From assembly GCA_030950285.1 (NCBI GenBank), contig JAUZRR010000021.1:62001-126000 (forward strand): 64,000 bases of DNA. The letters are read 5' to 3'. The notes under the pieces are model-generated. The model ran no database searches. It saw only the letters and a list, made by a program, of their open reading frames with translations, and was not told the DNA's origin. Of this stretch, positions 10,901 through 19,754 are shown piece by piece. Origin of the DNA: Planctomycetota bacterium. GTDB taxonomy: Bacteria > Planctomycetota > Phycisphaerae > Phycisphaerales > UBA1924. Positions within the stretch are counted from its first letter, which is position 1; every line of letters starts with the position of its first letter. A program made the position numbers and the translations under genes.

Positions 10901-12399
10901 GCGATTTCCTCTCGTGCCCTGCCGTCCTCAGCCACCACCTTCTCTGCGACCTCCTGCCAGTCCCGCTCCGGCTTCTTCAGATCATCCCAGAATCGGTACC
11001 CGGAATAGACCGTCAGCCCGATCGCCGCCAGCAAGATCGCCGCGACCGCGCCGTACAGCACCGCGAGACGTTTCCGCTTGGCCCGGCCCGGGCTCGGCGC
11101 CGAGGTCACCAGCCCCCGCTCGCGGAAGATCTTCTCCATGAAGAGATCGTGCAGGAAGAACGACCGTTTGGACTCCCACGCCCGGTCCTCCTGCACGTCG
11201 GAAGCCTCCATCCCGATCGCCTCAGCCATCGCCAGATCGACCGCTTCGCCCTCGCGGAGCGCCGATGTAAAGTACACACCACGCAGGAAGGGCGGCGGCG
11301 CAGACCACTGCCCGCCGGCAAAGAACAGCTCAAGATACCGCTGCAATCTGGGCGCGATGCGTTCGATCTCGTCGGGCAACAAGAACAACCGGTCAACCTC
11401 GTCGATCCGCCGATCCGCGACCATCGCCTGGGGTGCCGGCTCCTTGAGCAGCAGCGCCCGACGACGGATCACCCGCTCCCGGATCGCGCCCAGCGCGTCC
11501 CCGATCTCGCGGGGCTGGAATCTCTCGTCGAGCGGCTTGGGGTTTGACCAGCCGAAAATCTGGTACTGCTCGCGCGGGTCGGAGATGCCCTCGAAGAACT
11601 CGCTGAACCCGACCAGCAAATCCGCTTTCGAGATCACCACCGACAGCGGGAACCGCACGCCAAGAGTCTGCTGAACAAAGTCGAGCTGCTGGGCGATTTT
11701 GCGGGCTTTCTCTTCGAGCTCGTCGGCGGTGTCGTTCTTTAGACTATCAACCGGGATAAAGATCAGCATGCCGTTGATCGGGCACCTCGGGCGGGCGATC
11801 CTGAGCAGGCGGAGAAACTCTTTCCATTCACTTGTTTTGGCGGTATCAACCTCTTCAAACGCGAGCCGTCCCGCGGTATCTAATATCACCGCGTCGTTGG
11901 TGAAGAACCAGTCCATATTGATCGTGCCGCCGACGCCCTGCATCTCGCCGTGCAGCCCGGGCGGAAATCCGACGCCGCTGTTGCGGATCGCGGCACTCTT
12001 GCCCGACGCGGGCTCGCCGATCACCACGTACCAAGGCACGCTGTAAAGATCCTTACCCCGCTGCCGATAAACCCGGAGCCCCTCGTCAAACTTCTTACGG
12101 AGTGAATCCAACTGCGCCCGCCGCGACGGGTCGGACACCTCGCGGGGTGTTGCCCCGCCGCTGTTGGCGATCTGATCCTCGAACGGCTTGGACTTGCGGG
12201 CCTGCCGTTTCTTCAGAAGCCAGCGGTACCCGATGAAGATCCCCGCCAGCAGCGCGAGCCCGATCCCGATAAACAGGAAGACCCGGGGATCCCCGATCAA
12301 GAGGTACGCCGCGCTCGACAGCCCACCGCCGCCCAGGATAACGCACGCAACTTTGGCCCCCACGGGGAGGTCCACCCACCGGTTGAGCAACGACATCAT
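7912..12399 (-). CDS. tssM: Type VI secretion inner-membrane protein TssM (IcmF)
   Basis: Core subunit of the T6SS membrane complex (TssJ-TssL-TssM), spanning the inner membrane and reaching the outer-membrane lipoprotein. The product is 1495 aa, longer than most TssM. Two N-terminal membrane helices (about residues 17-36 and 40-60) precede a cytoplasmic NTPase-like domain with Walker A GEPASGKS (128-135) and an 'ILDTAG' switch at 172-177. 'GVYFTSALREG' is the family-typical end of this domain. A third membrane helix lies near residue 445 (LYGAVAAILLAAIGLTVYSG), and the large remainder should be periplasmic. The start codon overlaps the tssL stop (ATGA), indicating translational coupling. GGAGCGGAG precedes the ATG. 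Confidence 0.93.
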   Translation of the reverse strand: MMSLLNRWVDLPVGAKVACVILGGGGLSSAAYLLIGDPRVFLFIGIGLALLAGIFIGYRWLLKKRQARKSKPFEDQIANSGGATPREVSDPSRRAQLDSLRKKFDEGLRVYRQRGKDLYSVPWYVVIGEPASGKSAAIRNSGVGFPPGLHGEMQGVGGTINMDWFFTNDAVILDTAGRLAFEEVDTAKTSEWKEFLRLLRIARPRCPINGMLIFIPVDSLKNDTADELEEKARKIAQQLDFVQQTLGVRFPLSVVISKADLLVGFSEFFEGISDPREQYQIFGWSNPKPLDERFQPREIGDALGAIRERVIRRRALLLKEPAPQAMVADRRIDEVDRLFLLPDEIERIAPRLQRYLELFFAGGQWSAPPPFLRGVYFTSALREGEAVDLAMAEAIGMEASDVQEDRAWESKRSFFLHDLFMEKIFRERGLVTSAPSPGRAKRKRLAVLYGAVAAILLAAIGLTVYSGYRFWDDLKKPERDWQEVAEKVVAEDGRAREEIAAFTLEGREKKPAYWGDKKIEGWKYTPTDLADKLGNYIEEYPLRARGLFAIFSKMRLLTDLGNAQQDAQRALLNVSVVKPLLSVTSQLLTEDKAGTGWSDEATRAYAELLDVWTRAGGQEPRAGSSEPGVLGGSDGDEDAAGERETVSPSGLPIEGMWEYFFLSLEAASSDGEGTLTDRSADLKAVKRALDMAYGGSARKEWPPKSIDVADEDIGAATERFLESWTIERASPTAARLLGVAGQLKAFREAESKILDRNWFANVSTSAEYKKERTDWKAQLENLGNLADALDAVIESSGIDLHGDLAGLQAAAEKEVSERVDGEFGLVLGSLPEGGSGEADSDKTPEGSTPRSIAQRIALKQESLKDDLLNDLKLATEGFEAERKLSLEVVDGSARYRWRVRAYRAADEALASVFDDDEDRPGTLGRLHNVRSNIETQHEERAEKYTKLLGYGIDSGDDGKGMREEAAASCQRVADAGRKYGRYQVASDMIAVLENADGDLRDLVARGAEDDRETELPGFSVTVNGADVELVGSESVDTRYAPQSAGRVFEAWGWLDEITTRDEEGSVAILERAKLRGLLEENQRDVRQFATGYLGYWSKDFQEHFEVSSSAAWPESRDMLLGLRVREVNRWLAGMAEQQTEALEGVPSGLLSADDSGALQDMLDATADARAAYLDDDFNDRCRDVKKEWGKLPGHDATEARRKVLSTPLASFAADYLVHASQDERDDSLGFWDSLTDHLLGALAESASGEFAGVLASTGAVLQQQPFCRDAQTAARVDSYAEVAASVGLLLGTSGGGESEAFEPGTVGAGRGTTGIDAVDDLLDMLRGAGGALSPGDRRRLNRVKSLAEWLDLNPDVTMYTLDSGKWPAQSGGSSAAPKYVSLNGSGLQSSTFGATLGAAATLTDSAQLTFAFSTSQSGGTSQGTAVYPGPWSVLKLVWQDGVAQGSFGSGSDEAFQNWIVPVRSGATGKQIWIGLSFSEPLPFDPKDWPSCNGGN

Positions 12400-13106
12400 G
12401 ACTCCGCTCCCTGCTGGTCAACCTTGGTGATGCGTTCGAGCGTGCCCTGCAAGCGCTTCGAAGCCACGGCGTAGCCGACAAAGATAGTTAGAATAAGTAT
12501 CACCAACAGCCCGACCACCACGATACCCACGCCGCCGATCGTCCCACCCACCGGCTTGATCAGTCCCATGCTCTCATCGATATTCTCGTAGGCTTCCGGG
12601 CACAGGCGGTTCGAGAGCGACGCGTCGATCAGCCGATCGGCACGCAGCCTCTGAGCGATATCGTTCTTATATTCAGCGATCTTCTCGGGCTGCCCCTCGA
12701 AGAACCCCTCAAAGCCCAGCCCCAGACAGGTAAAGAAGACCTCGAGCCTCTCGGTCGCGTCCTTGCCTTTCTCGCGGAGCGTCTCGTCCAGGATCACGAA
12801 AAAATCCTGCTCGTACCCGCGCCAGCCGCGTTCGACCGAGAGCTCCTGCCAGTGGTCACCCGCGCGGCTGCGGACCATCATCGAATCAAAGAAGTAAATC
12901 AACGGCCGCTCGATCAGCTCCACCTGCCGCCGGAGGTTCGAGGCGTTCCCCGCGTCGGCCGCTCTCGTTCGCAGGCCATCGATCTCATCGTCCAGCTGCG
13001 ACCGGATATGCCGCTCGTCCAGAGGCACGCCCTTGCGCGCAGCCGAGTTCAACCGGCACACAAACAAGAAAAACGGTTCACATATCTCGGCCAGTGACAT
13101 GCCCAT
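12396..13106 (-). CDS. tssL: Type VI secretion inner-membrane protein TssL (DotU)
   Basis: The 236-aa product is a DotU/TssL-family protein: a cytoplasmic helical hook domain followed by a single C-terminal transmembrane helix. 'ICEPFFLFVCRLN', 'RPLIYFFDSMMV' and 'LEVFFTCLGLGFEGFF' are the conserved helices of the family, and the membrane segment is at about residues 190-213 (IGGVGIVVVGLLVILILTIF). It anchors TssM and contacts the baseplate. No peptidoglycan-binding extension follows the helix, so anchoring to the wall must come from another protein. The gene lies 17 bp after tssK and overlaps tssM by 4 bp. Confidence 0.92.
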   Translation of the reverse strand: MGMSLAEICEPFFLFVCRLNSAARKGVPLDERHIRSQLDDEIDGLRTRAADAGNASNLRRQVELIERPLIYFFDSMMVRSRAGDHWQELSVERGWRGYEQDFFVILDETLREKGKDATERLEVFFTCLGLGFEGFFEGQPEKIAEYKNDIAQRLRADRLIDASLSNRLCPEAYENIDESMGLIKPVGGTIGGVGIVVVGLLVILILTIFVGYAVASKRLQGTLERITKVDQQGAES

Positions 13107-13123
13107 GCCCTTCCAGGAGTTCG

Positions 13124-14518
13124 CTACCCGGGCAGCGTGATATAGATCGCCATGTTCTCAGCGGTCATGTCCGCCAGCGAGCTGTCCAACATCACCCCGC
13201 CGTCCTGGACCACCCGGTCCCACACCAGCTTGCTCTCGTCGAGCCGGAGCTCGAAGTAATGTTTGTCGGCACCGCCGGGGAACTGCGGCGGGGGCTCCCA
13301 GGCTTTCTGCAACTTCACCCCAAAGAACCGCCCACCACGCCGCATGCTGAGCGCAAGCAGCCGGAACGAGTTCTCGTCCTCCACCTCGCCAGCCAGCACG
13401 CGCGGGTCCTCGTTCGACTTGATCCCGAGAAAGAACTGCACGCCCGCAGCGAAGTGTTCCGACGTGAGCTTCGCAACCGGTGCCCCGCCATCGCCAGCCT
13501 CGAACGGCACCCGCTCCCAGGTCCCCTCGTCCTCGTCGGCAAAGTACCTGTTCAGCCGTTCCTCCAGCGAGTGGAACGAAACGTACGGGTTGTCGTGGTC
13601 GTAGTCGGCGATCGAAGCCAGCGGAGCGCTCTCGCCCTGCAGCACGCCGTACTCGGCGACCAGCGCCCGGAGCTCGAGATACATCTCGATCGGGGGCAAC
13701 GACGACGCGGTCCCGAGCCTCGGCAGCAGCGTCGCGCCGCACCGGCTCAACGACTGCGCCCGCAACAGCCGCACCATCTGCGAGCCCTTGAGCGAGTCCA
13801 CCTTGCCGCCCGAAGGCACCACCGTCGCCGCGGTCTGCTGCCACGTCGATTCGATCTGGTTGCAGATCCGCTGCAGCATCGCCAAAAGCAACGGCGACCC
13901 CTGCACCACCTGGCACGGCGGAATAAACGTCTCATCAAGTCGGGGAGCGCCGACGCCCTCGCCGGTCCCCGTCCGCTCGACCCGCAGCAGCGGGAGCGTT
14001 TCGAGCCCCGGGCTGTTGGGCAAGACCCCGCTCTTGGCCGCCAGCAGCCTCGCGTTCACGCGGCGGATGCGGACCGGGGTCGCCGGGCCGCCGTCGCGTC
14101 CGCGGTTCTCGTCGGGGACATCCTCGAGCTCTTCGACCACCCAATGCCTCAGCGCGTCGGCCTTGCCGCGCTCGGTCGCGTTGGCGCGCTCGGGGTCGTA
14201 GGTCGGGACCCCGAGATAGACCGTGACCCCCGCCCCGCCGGACTCGGCAAGCACCTGTTCGATATTGAGCCTGGGCAGCTCGGCCGCGTCGGGATAGCTG
14301 ACCAGCACCCCCTCGCGCGTCACCGCGGTCAATCGCCGGAACGCGATCCACCCGTTGGCGAGCTCTTCGCGAGCCATCTCGGCGCTGATGATGCCGTACG
14401 GGTACGACCACCCCCAACTCTGACGCCGCACGAGCTGCGCATTGACAGCCCGGTCCAGCATCTGCAAGTGCTGCTGGCGGAGAAAGAGTCCCTCTTCCCA
14501 ATGAACGTTGTTGTGCAT
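13124..14518 (-). CDS. tssK: Type VI secretion baseplate protein TssK
   Basis: The 464-aa product starts MHNNVHWEEGLFLRQQHLQ, the diagnostic TssK opening (W-x-E-G-x-F-L-x-x-Q-H) that binds the rest of the baseplate. The length equals that of known TssK (about 445-460 aa). In the assembled machine TssK links the TssEFG wedge to the TssJLM membrane complex through TssL/TssM. The gene sits directly before tssL, the common order. The other baseplate genes (tssE, tssF, tssG) are not in this window. Confidence 0.93.
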   Translation of the reverse strand: MHNNVHWEEGLFLRQQHLQMLDRAVNAQLVRRQSWGWSYPYGIISAEMAREELANGWIAFRRLTAVTREGVLVSYPDAAELPRLNIEQVLAESGGAGVTVYLGVPTYDPERANATERGKADALRHWVVEELEDVPDENRGRDGGPATPVRIRRVNARLLAAKSGVLPNSPGLETLPLLRVERTGTGEGVGAPRLDETFIPPCQVVQGSPLLLAMLQRICNQIESTWQQTAATVVPSGGKVDSLKGSQMVRLLRAQSLSRCGATLLPRLGTASSLPPIEMYLELRALVAEYGVLQGESAPLASIADYDHDNPYVSFHSLEERLNRYFADEDEGTWERVPFEAGDGGAPVAKLTSEHFAAGVQFFLGIKSNEDPRVLAGEVEDENSFRLLALSMRRGGRFFGVKLQKAWEPPPQFPGGADKHYFELRLDESKLVWDRVVQDGGVMLDSSLADMTAENMAIYITLPG

Positions 14519-14532
14519 CTACCCCGCCCGCA

Positions 14533-15420
14533 CTATCTGGTGCGTCCAAGCATGACATCTTGTACGAACTTCTCGACGAAGCTCTTCATATGGCCTTCGA
14601 GGGCGTGCGAAGACAGGTGCGTCGCCGCAGACTCTTCGTACGCCGCCCACAGCTTACGGTGTTTGCCGCGTGCACCGCTGGCTTGCTCGATCTCTTCCGG
14701 CAACAGCACCCGAACATGATCCCACGCCGCCTTTCCGGATCGGCCCGTAGAACCGATCAAAAGTGCAGCAAGCATGCGTGTGGATTCCAGATCGCCCTCG
14801 ACCGCGACGCGAGGCGTGTCCTCATCACCACTCACAAACCGGACGATCTGATCTGAAAACCGCGCCTTCTGGCGCACCTTGGATCGCGGCGCGATCTCCT
14901 GCCACGCCGCCCAGGCTGCGCGGTCGAGCTTGACCATCGCGTCGGCGAGCATCGCGGCCAGCGACGCCACCCGGTCGGGGTCGAGCGGGCCGTTGGCCCG
15001 AGTCCCCAGCGCATCCCGGAGCCGCTTCTCGGTTTCTGCCGACCACCCCACCCGGCCGCCGGGCGCGATATACCCGGCCTTTGCCAGGCGTGCCGCCACG
15101 AGTTGGCGCTCAGAATCAGACATCGACTCGGCATCTCGTTCCAGAGCGGCCAGCGCTGCCTCGGGGTCGATGGTGTCGTTCCTCGCACCCCCAGCACCCC
15201 CGGCACTTTCTGCTGGCGCTTCACCCCACCCCCTCGGAAACATCGGCTTGAGCTCTTCAAGGATCGCCCGTCGCTCGGCGTGCGATCGGCCGTCGAGAGC
15301 ACGGTTGATCTCGGCATCCACATGGGCTTGGCGTACCGACGCCGGCTCATCGTGCAGCTCGGCCGAGATCAGCCGGAGCCTTGCCGCCAGACGATCCGCT
15401 TCACGAAGTCCATCACCCAT
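14533..15420 (-). CDS. T6SS-cluster protein, possible Fha/TagH C-terminal-like domain
   Basis: A 295-aa soluble protein without signal peptide or membrane segment, 14 bp upstream of tssK in the same operon. I do not recognise it firmly. It is Ala/Arg/Glu-rich and helical. A Gly/Ala linker (about residues 70-80) separates an N-terminal helical part from a C-terminal part that ends in a run like 'KLWAAYEESAATHL...MKSFVEKFVQDV'. That ending is reminiscent of the C-terminal domain of T6SS Fha/TagH proteins, which typically finish with a W-x-x-Y...F-x-x-x-F pattern. No FHA phosphothreonine-binding domain is visible. It could be a baseplate/membrane-complex adaptor. Confidence is high that it is a gene, low for the family. 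Confidence 0.6.
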   Translation of the reverse strand: MGDGLREADRLAARLRLISAELHDEPASVRQAHVDAEINRALDGRSHAERRAILEELKPMFPRGWGEAPAESAGGAGGARNDTIDPEAALAALERDAESMSDSERQLVAARLAKAGYIAPGGRVGWSAETEKRLRDALGTRANGPLDPDRVASLAAMLADAMVKLDRAAWAAWQEIAPRSKVRQKARFSDQIVRFVSGDEDTPRVAVEGDLESTRMLAALLIGSTGRSGKAAWDHVRVLLPEEIEQASGARGKHRKLWAAYEESAATHLSSHALEGHMKSFVEKFVQDVMLGRTR

Positions 15421-15506
15421 GCCTTACCCCACCATTCAACACACCGTTGCCACCAGCCGCACCCACGAGGACCATCATACACAACGCCCGCCATACCGGA
15501 GCGGGC

Positions 15507-18500
15507 TCATCGAGCCGACGAAACGTACCTCGTCTCTGCGTCCCCGAACCAATCCTGAATCTGTTGGGCAAGCGAGGGCTTGAGGGTGCCGGGGAACTCG
15601 AGCGCGAGCCTGAATCCGACGTCGCTGAAGGACTGCCGCTTGCGGAGTCTCTTGACGCCGCCGAGCATTCCGGGGGTGGACATCTCCGACGACGCCGACA
15701 ACGCAGACCCCCCCATGACACCCGGTTCACCACCGACATCCACCCACTCGGCGACATTCCCCGCCATGTGCCCAAAGCCGCCGTTGCCGCCCACCCCGTT
15801 GAAGAAGAGCGTGCGGTCGCCCCCCCGACCATCCGCGGCAAGCGCTCCTACATCTGTGCCGTTCGGCGTATAGATTCCGTCGTCCGGGTAGGGCAACTGG
15901 GCTGCGGCCTGCGTGACATAGTCACGCTGAAGCCCGAAGCTCGCATCCCGCAGATTCGCGCCCCCCCCGACAGCCAGCTGCGCAGCACCGAGGACCCACT
16001 CATCCCTGCTCGGCAGCCGACACCCCAGCCTCCCGGCGAGCACCTCGGCAGCGGCGAACGACACGTGCTGCATCGGGAACCGCTCGGCGGGCACGGGTTC
16101 ATGGGTCAGTACGCCCGGCGCAAATTTTTCAGCAAACTGGGCTGCAAGGGGGGTCCACGTGAACCAGCTCTCACGATTCGGGACCGCAACGAGATTGCCT
16201 CCACGAACCGCCCAGAGTCGCGGCCCGTCCCAGGTCTCCTTGCCGAGCATCGACCACACGCTCTCCAGCTCACTTCGATCGCCGCTCGAGAACGCCCACG
16301 CTGCAACCCCGATCGAGACCTCGGCTGTGGACAGATACACAAGCCGCGGCGGGTTCGTCTCCTCCTGGATCAGACGGAACTCCAACTCAAGCCCGGCCCC
16401 GCCGCGAAACCGCAGCACCTCGCCCAGCCTGCCGGTGGGGCCCTCCGCGAGATCACCAACCCAGCCGTGCGCACCCGGGCCGGCACCCATCAACGCCTTG
16501 ACGTTGGTCCCCGAGGCTGCCTTGTTCTCAAACTCCCGAAACGCCGACTCGTAGGCGGCCTGTGCCGGGAGCGCCAGCCCCGCGACCGCAGCCCGGTAAG
16601 ACACAAGCCCGGGCTCGGCGTCCGAATCCTCCCCGGATGCGACCGATTGCTTGAGAAGATACAACGCGGCATTCAACCGAACCCCCGCGGCCTGCGAGCC
16701 GATCTCCACGCCGAAACTCGGCATCATGTCGAACGCGGTCTCCATCGCGGCCCAATCCTCACGGGCCATCGCGCCCTCCACCGCAGCGCTCCACCGCGCA
16801 GCGGCCTCGGCCCGCAACTCGTTCTCCCGCTCGATCAACCCACTCTCGCCGGCAAACACCGCCCGCACCACGCCGATGTACTCCTCGGCGCGGACAAACT
16901 CATCGGCAGTCACCGGCCACAAGGAATCGGGCGCACCAAGCCGACGCCAGGCCGCGTACGCAAGCTGCGGCCGTGTCGCCGGGTCTGTCACCCACGCCAC
17001 GAGTGCCGCGCGATCGGCCGCCCGAACCCCCTCAAGATCAGCCGCCAGCCGCACGAGCGGGCCGAAGCTCTCGTCGCCGCCGAGCTGTGTGTAGATATCC
17101 TGCCCCGTCCACGTGTTCAGCGACTGCTGCGGACTCTCGCCCTCGGCACCGACGTTGTCCAGTGGCTCGTATGCCGACAGCCTGTCGAACGCCGACGCCA
17201 AGTCACTCAGCATTTCCTCAGCATCCCCGAGCCAGACTGCGCGCGCCGTTGCGATCTGCTGAATGCGCTCCGAATCCTCTCCCGAGAGCGTGAAATCGCC
17301 CAACTCCCAGTCTGTACTGACCGCGCCCAGTGCGCTCTCGAGTGCACGAATCCACTCTGCACGCACCGCGCCTGCGATCCTGCCCTCATCAAAGGCGGCG
17401 GGAACCGACGGCACATCCAACAGCGGCAACTCGGCGCTGATTGTGCCCAGCGAAGCATCGAGCTGCTTGAGTGACAGGTTCACCTTGTACGGTTTCAGCG
17501 TGTCACGCTGCACACCCTCGATCCACTCGCGCTGCTTTGCGACTCGATAGGTTTGCAGCGGCGTGACCTCACCAACCGGCTCCAGGCCCGCCTCGAGCAA
17601 GGCGATCATCTCGTCGGGACTGATCTCCATCGCTCCGACCCGATCGACAATCGCTGCAACCTCGGGCGCGTGCCCCGTCGCCGCCTCACGGATCAGAGTT
17701 TCGTGCTTCAGGATCCACGCGGTGTTTTTTTCACCCAACGTCGCGGAAAGGTCGTCAATCTCTGCCCGGAGCGCCACGACCTCCTCATCCGGCGTCGTGC
17801 TGTCATCGACGATCGCGTCCAGCCGCGCCCGCTCGGTGTCGAGCCTCGCGATCAGGTCGGCCACCGGGCTTGTGCCTGCAAGCCTGCGGTGCTGCGCTGC
17901 CATATCCGACCATGCCGAGACAGTCCCCGGCGTGACGCTGTCAGAGTCCACGAGTTTTTCAGCTTCGATACGCAGCAACCGGGTGTCTGTCTCGCTCCAC
18001 GTCGCCGCTGCCACGCGAAGCTGCGCACGCCGGAGCGGCCCGAGCGCTTCGGTCACCCTTGCAGTAACCAGTTCGACCGCGCTGGTGTCCCACACCCGAT
18101 CGGCCGGCATCCCCACAGCCTCGGGCGAGAGCAGCTCGCCGACTCTCCCGAGCACCGGGTCGTCCCCAGCCTTCTGTCCCAGCTCCGCGACGATCGCCAC
18201 AGCCTCCTGCCACCTCTGCGCGAGGACCGTGAGCCGGTACTCCAACTCGGCGGCATCCACGAGCCCGTCGACAAGTTTCCCGGCGGCATCCCTCTGGTAC
18301 CGGCCTTCCAAAGAGCCGTCGGTCGGTTCCTCAACGTAACTCGCCGGCGACATCCGCCTCACCGTATCGCTGATGAGCGTGTCAATCCCCTCCCATGCCC
18401 CGTCTTGAAAGGGCTCCGCGCTCAACCGATCAAGATTGCGGTGCAGCTCCCAACGCTCGGCCCCTTCCATTTCCTCGCCCGACAGAGCCGCCCGCAGCGA

Positions 18501-19685
18501 CATCAACGCCGCATGCGCAGCCTCCACACCATCCTTGAACTCTCTGAGGGTGAGCCACTCCCAAGGGCGGGCTTGCTGTCCCTCTCCAAGATCCATCAGC
18601 ACGTTGCGTTTGTCCCACGCCAGCGCCCGCCGCCCGCTCGCACGACCCTGCTTGTCCACGGGGATCGAGTCCTCAAAGGTCTTGAGAAGGCTGTCGATCT
18701 CCCCCACACGGCGCGCGACGTGCTGGCGAAGGGGGTCCTGCGCATCGAGCTCACGGGCCATCGTCTTGCTTCGTGCTTCGAGAGGCTCAAACAGCCCCTT
18801 GCTCCAGCCGTCCTCTTCGATACACAACTCCTGCCACTGGTCGTGGAGATCCTCAAGCTGTACCTTCGGCTCTCGTGTGAAGAAAATCACTCCCGCGACA
18901 GCGCACAGCACCGCCACCGACGCCACAGCCGCCGGCACCTTCCACCGCCGCTCTGCCGGGGCCTTCCTGGTGATTCTCTTGACGAGCCCCGGCAGGTCGA
19001 GCGTGTCATCCCCAGCATCGGGGCGGATGAGTTCGCTCGTCAGTTTCCGCCAGAAACCGGCCGCGCTTCCGAGGTGCGCCCACGCCCCGTCGGGTGGGTC
19101 GCCCGCGCGTTCCTTGTACCCCGTCGCGAGGTGGCGCACGAGATACCCGAAGTCCCGCAGGTCGACCGACTCGGCTTGGGGTGCTTGGGGCGCCGGGTCG
19201 CTCAGCACGATCTCGCCGAGCACCGACCCGCCTTTGCTCTTGAGCAGGACGTTGGCTGCGTTGAGCCGACCGTGCCCGCGCCCGCAACCGGTCCCGATCT
19301 CTTCGAGCCCTTCCAGCACCGCGAGTGAGAGCGTCCGGAGTTCGCTGCGGGTCAGCTTTCGCTGGCGGGAGAGGTCCGCCGCCGACCGGTCGTACCGGTC
19401 CATGACGACATAGGTCTCTGACGCCGCCGAGGAAATCTCGCGGACGTTCGCCCAGTGGCGGGAGTGCTTCTGCCTTGCGACCTGCTCCTGCACCGCCGCC
19501 GACTGCAACAGATCGCGCCGGCGTTGCTCTGCTTCGGCGGGCGTCTCCAGACCGGGCATCGGCCTGGGCGCTTTGAGCACCAGCTGCGGCGGACCGTCCT
19601 CCCCCGCCGGCCGCGCCGTCGCCACAAGCACCCAAGGCCGCGACAGGATTTCCTCGACCGTCTCGTAAGGACCAAACGCAGCCAT
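15507..19685 (-). CDS. Pseudokinase - TM - helical stalk - formylglycine-generating-enzyme-like fusion
   Basis: A 1392-aa membrane protein in the T6SS operon, start ATG 19685 with GAGGG 6 nt upstream (a GTG directly before it is possible). Residues 1-245 have the layout of a Ser/Thr kinase, with LVLK at 36-39, a catalytic-loop equivalent HGRLNAAN at 139-146, SDPA at 163-166 and a 'DLRDFGYLVRHLATG' helix. The catalytic HRD aspartate is Arg, the loop Lys is Asn, and DFG is D-P-A, so phosphotransfer is unlikely. One membrane helix follows (251-270), then some 800 residues of Glu/Arg-rich helices, presumably periplasmic. The C-terminus (about 1100-1390) is a FGE/SUMF1-like domain with 'CRLPSRDEWVLGAAQ', 'GHMAGNVAEWV' and a final 'SDVGFRLAL'. 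Position equals that of PpkA in other T6SS operons. It may act as a phosphorylation-independent sensor or scaffold. Confidence 0.8.
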   Translation of the reverse strand: MAAFGPYETVEEILSRPWVLVATARPAGEDGPPQLVLKAPRPMPGLETPAEAEQRRRDLLQSAAVQEQVARQKHSRHWANVREISSAASETYVVMDRYDRSAADLSRQRKLTRSELRTLSLAVLEGLEEIGTGCGRGHGRLNAANVLLKSKGGSVLGEIVLSDPAPQAPQAESVDLRDFGYLVRHLATGYKERAGDPPDGAWAHLGSAAGFWRKLTSELIRPDAGDDTLDLPGLVKRITRKAPAERRWKVPAAVASVAVLCAVAGVIFFTREPKVQLEDLHDQWQELCIEEDGWSKGLFEPLEARSKTMARELDAQDPLRQHVARRVGEIDSLLKTFEDSIPVDKQGRASGRRALAWDKRNVLMDLGEGQQARPWEWLTLREFKDGVEAAHAALMSLRAALSGEEMEGAERWELHRNLDRLSAEPFQDGAWEGIDTLISDTVRRMSPASYVEEPTDGSLEGRYQRDAAGKLVDGLVDAAELEYRLTVLAQRWQEAVAIVAELGQKAGDDPVLGRVGELLSPEAVGMPADRVWDTSAVELVTARVTEALGPLRRAQLRVAAATWSETDTRLLRIEAEKLVDSDSVTPGTVSAWSDMAAQHRRLAGTSPVADLIARLDTERARLDAIVDDSTTPDEEVVALRAEIDDLSATLGEKNTAWILKHETLIREAATGHAPEVAAIVDRVGAMEISPDEMIALLEAGLEPVGEVTPLQTYRVAKQREWIEGVQRDTLKPYKVNLSLKQLDASLGTISAELPLLDVPSVPAAFDEGRIAGAVRAEWIRALESALGAVSTDWELGDFTLSGEDSERIQQIATARAVWLGDAEEMLSDLASAFDRLSAYEPLDNVGAEGESPQQSLNTWTGQDIYTQLGGDESFGPLVRLAADLEGVRAADRAALVAWVTDPATRPQLAYAAWRRLGAPDSLWPVTADEFVRAEEYIGVVRAVFAGESGLIERENELRAEAAARWSAAVEGAMAREDWAAMETAFDMMPSFGVEIGSQAAGVRLNAALYLLKQSVASGEDSDAEPGLVSYRAAVAGLALPAQAAYESAFREFENKAASGTNVKALMGAGPGAHGWVGDLAEGPTGRLGEVLRFRGGAGLELEFRLIQEETNPPRLVYLSTAEVSIGVAAWAFSSGDRSELESVWSMLGKETWDGPRLWAVRGGNLVAVPNRESWFTWTPLAAQFAEKFAPGVLTHEPVPAERFPMQHVSFAAAEVLAGRLGCRLPSRDEWVLGAAQLAVGGGANLRDASFGLQRDYVTQAAAQLPYPDDGIYTPNGTDVGALAADGRGGDRTLFFNGVGGNGGFGHMAGNVAEWVDVGGEPGVMGGSALSASSEMSTPGMLGGVKRLRKRQSFSDVGFRLALEFPGTLKPSLAQQIQDWFGDAETRYVSSAR

Positions 19686-19754
19686 CACGTCCCTCGTTTT
19701 CGAGACGGTTCACAACGTGCCGACGATCTCTTCGCACCCGCGAGCCACTCGAGC

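Noticed and set aside
15507-19685. Active serine/threonine kinase
   Set aside because: HRD Asp and the catalytic-loop Lys are replaced, and DFG reads D-P-A.
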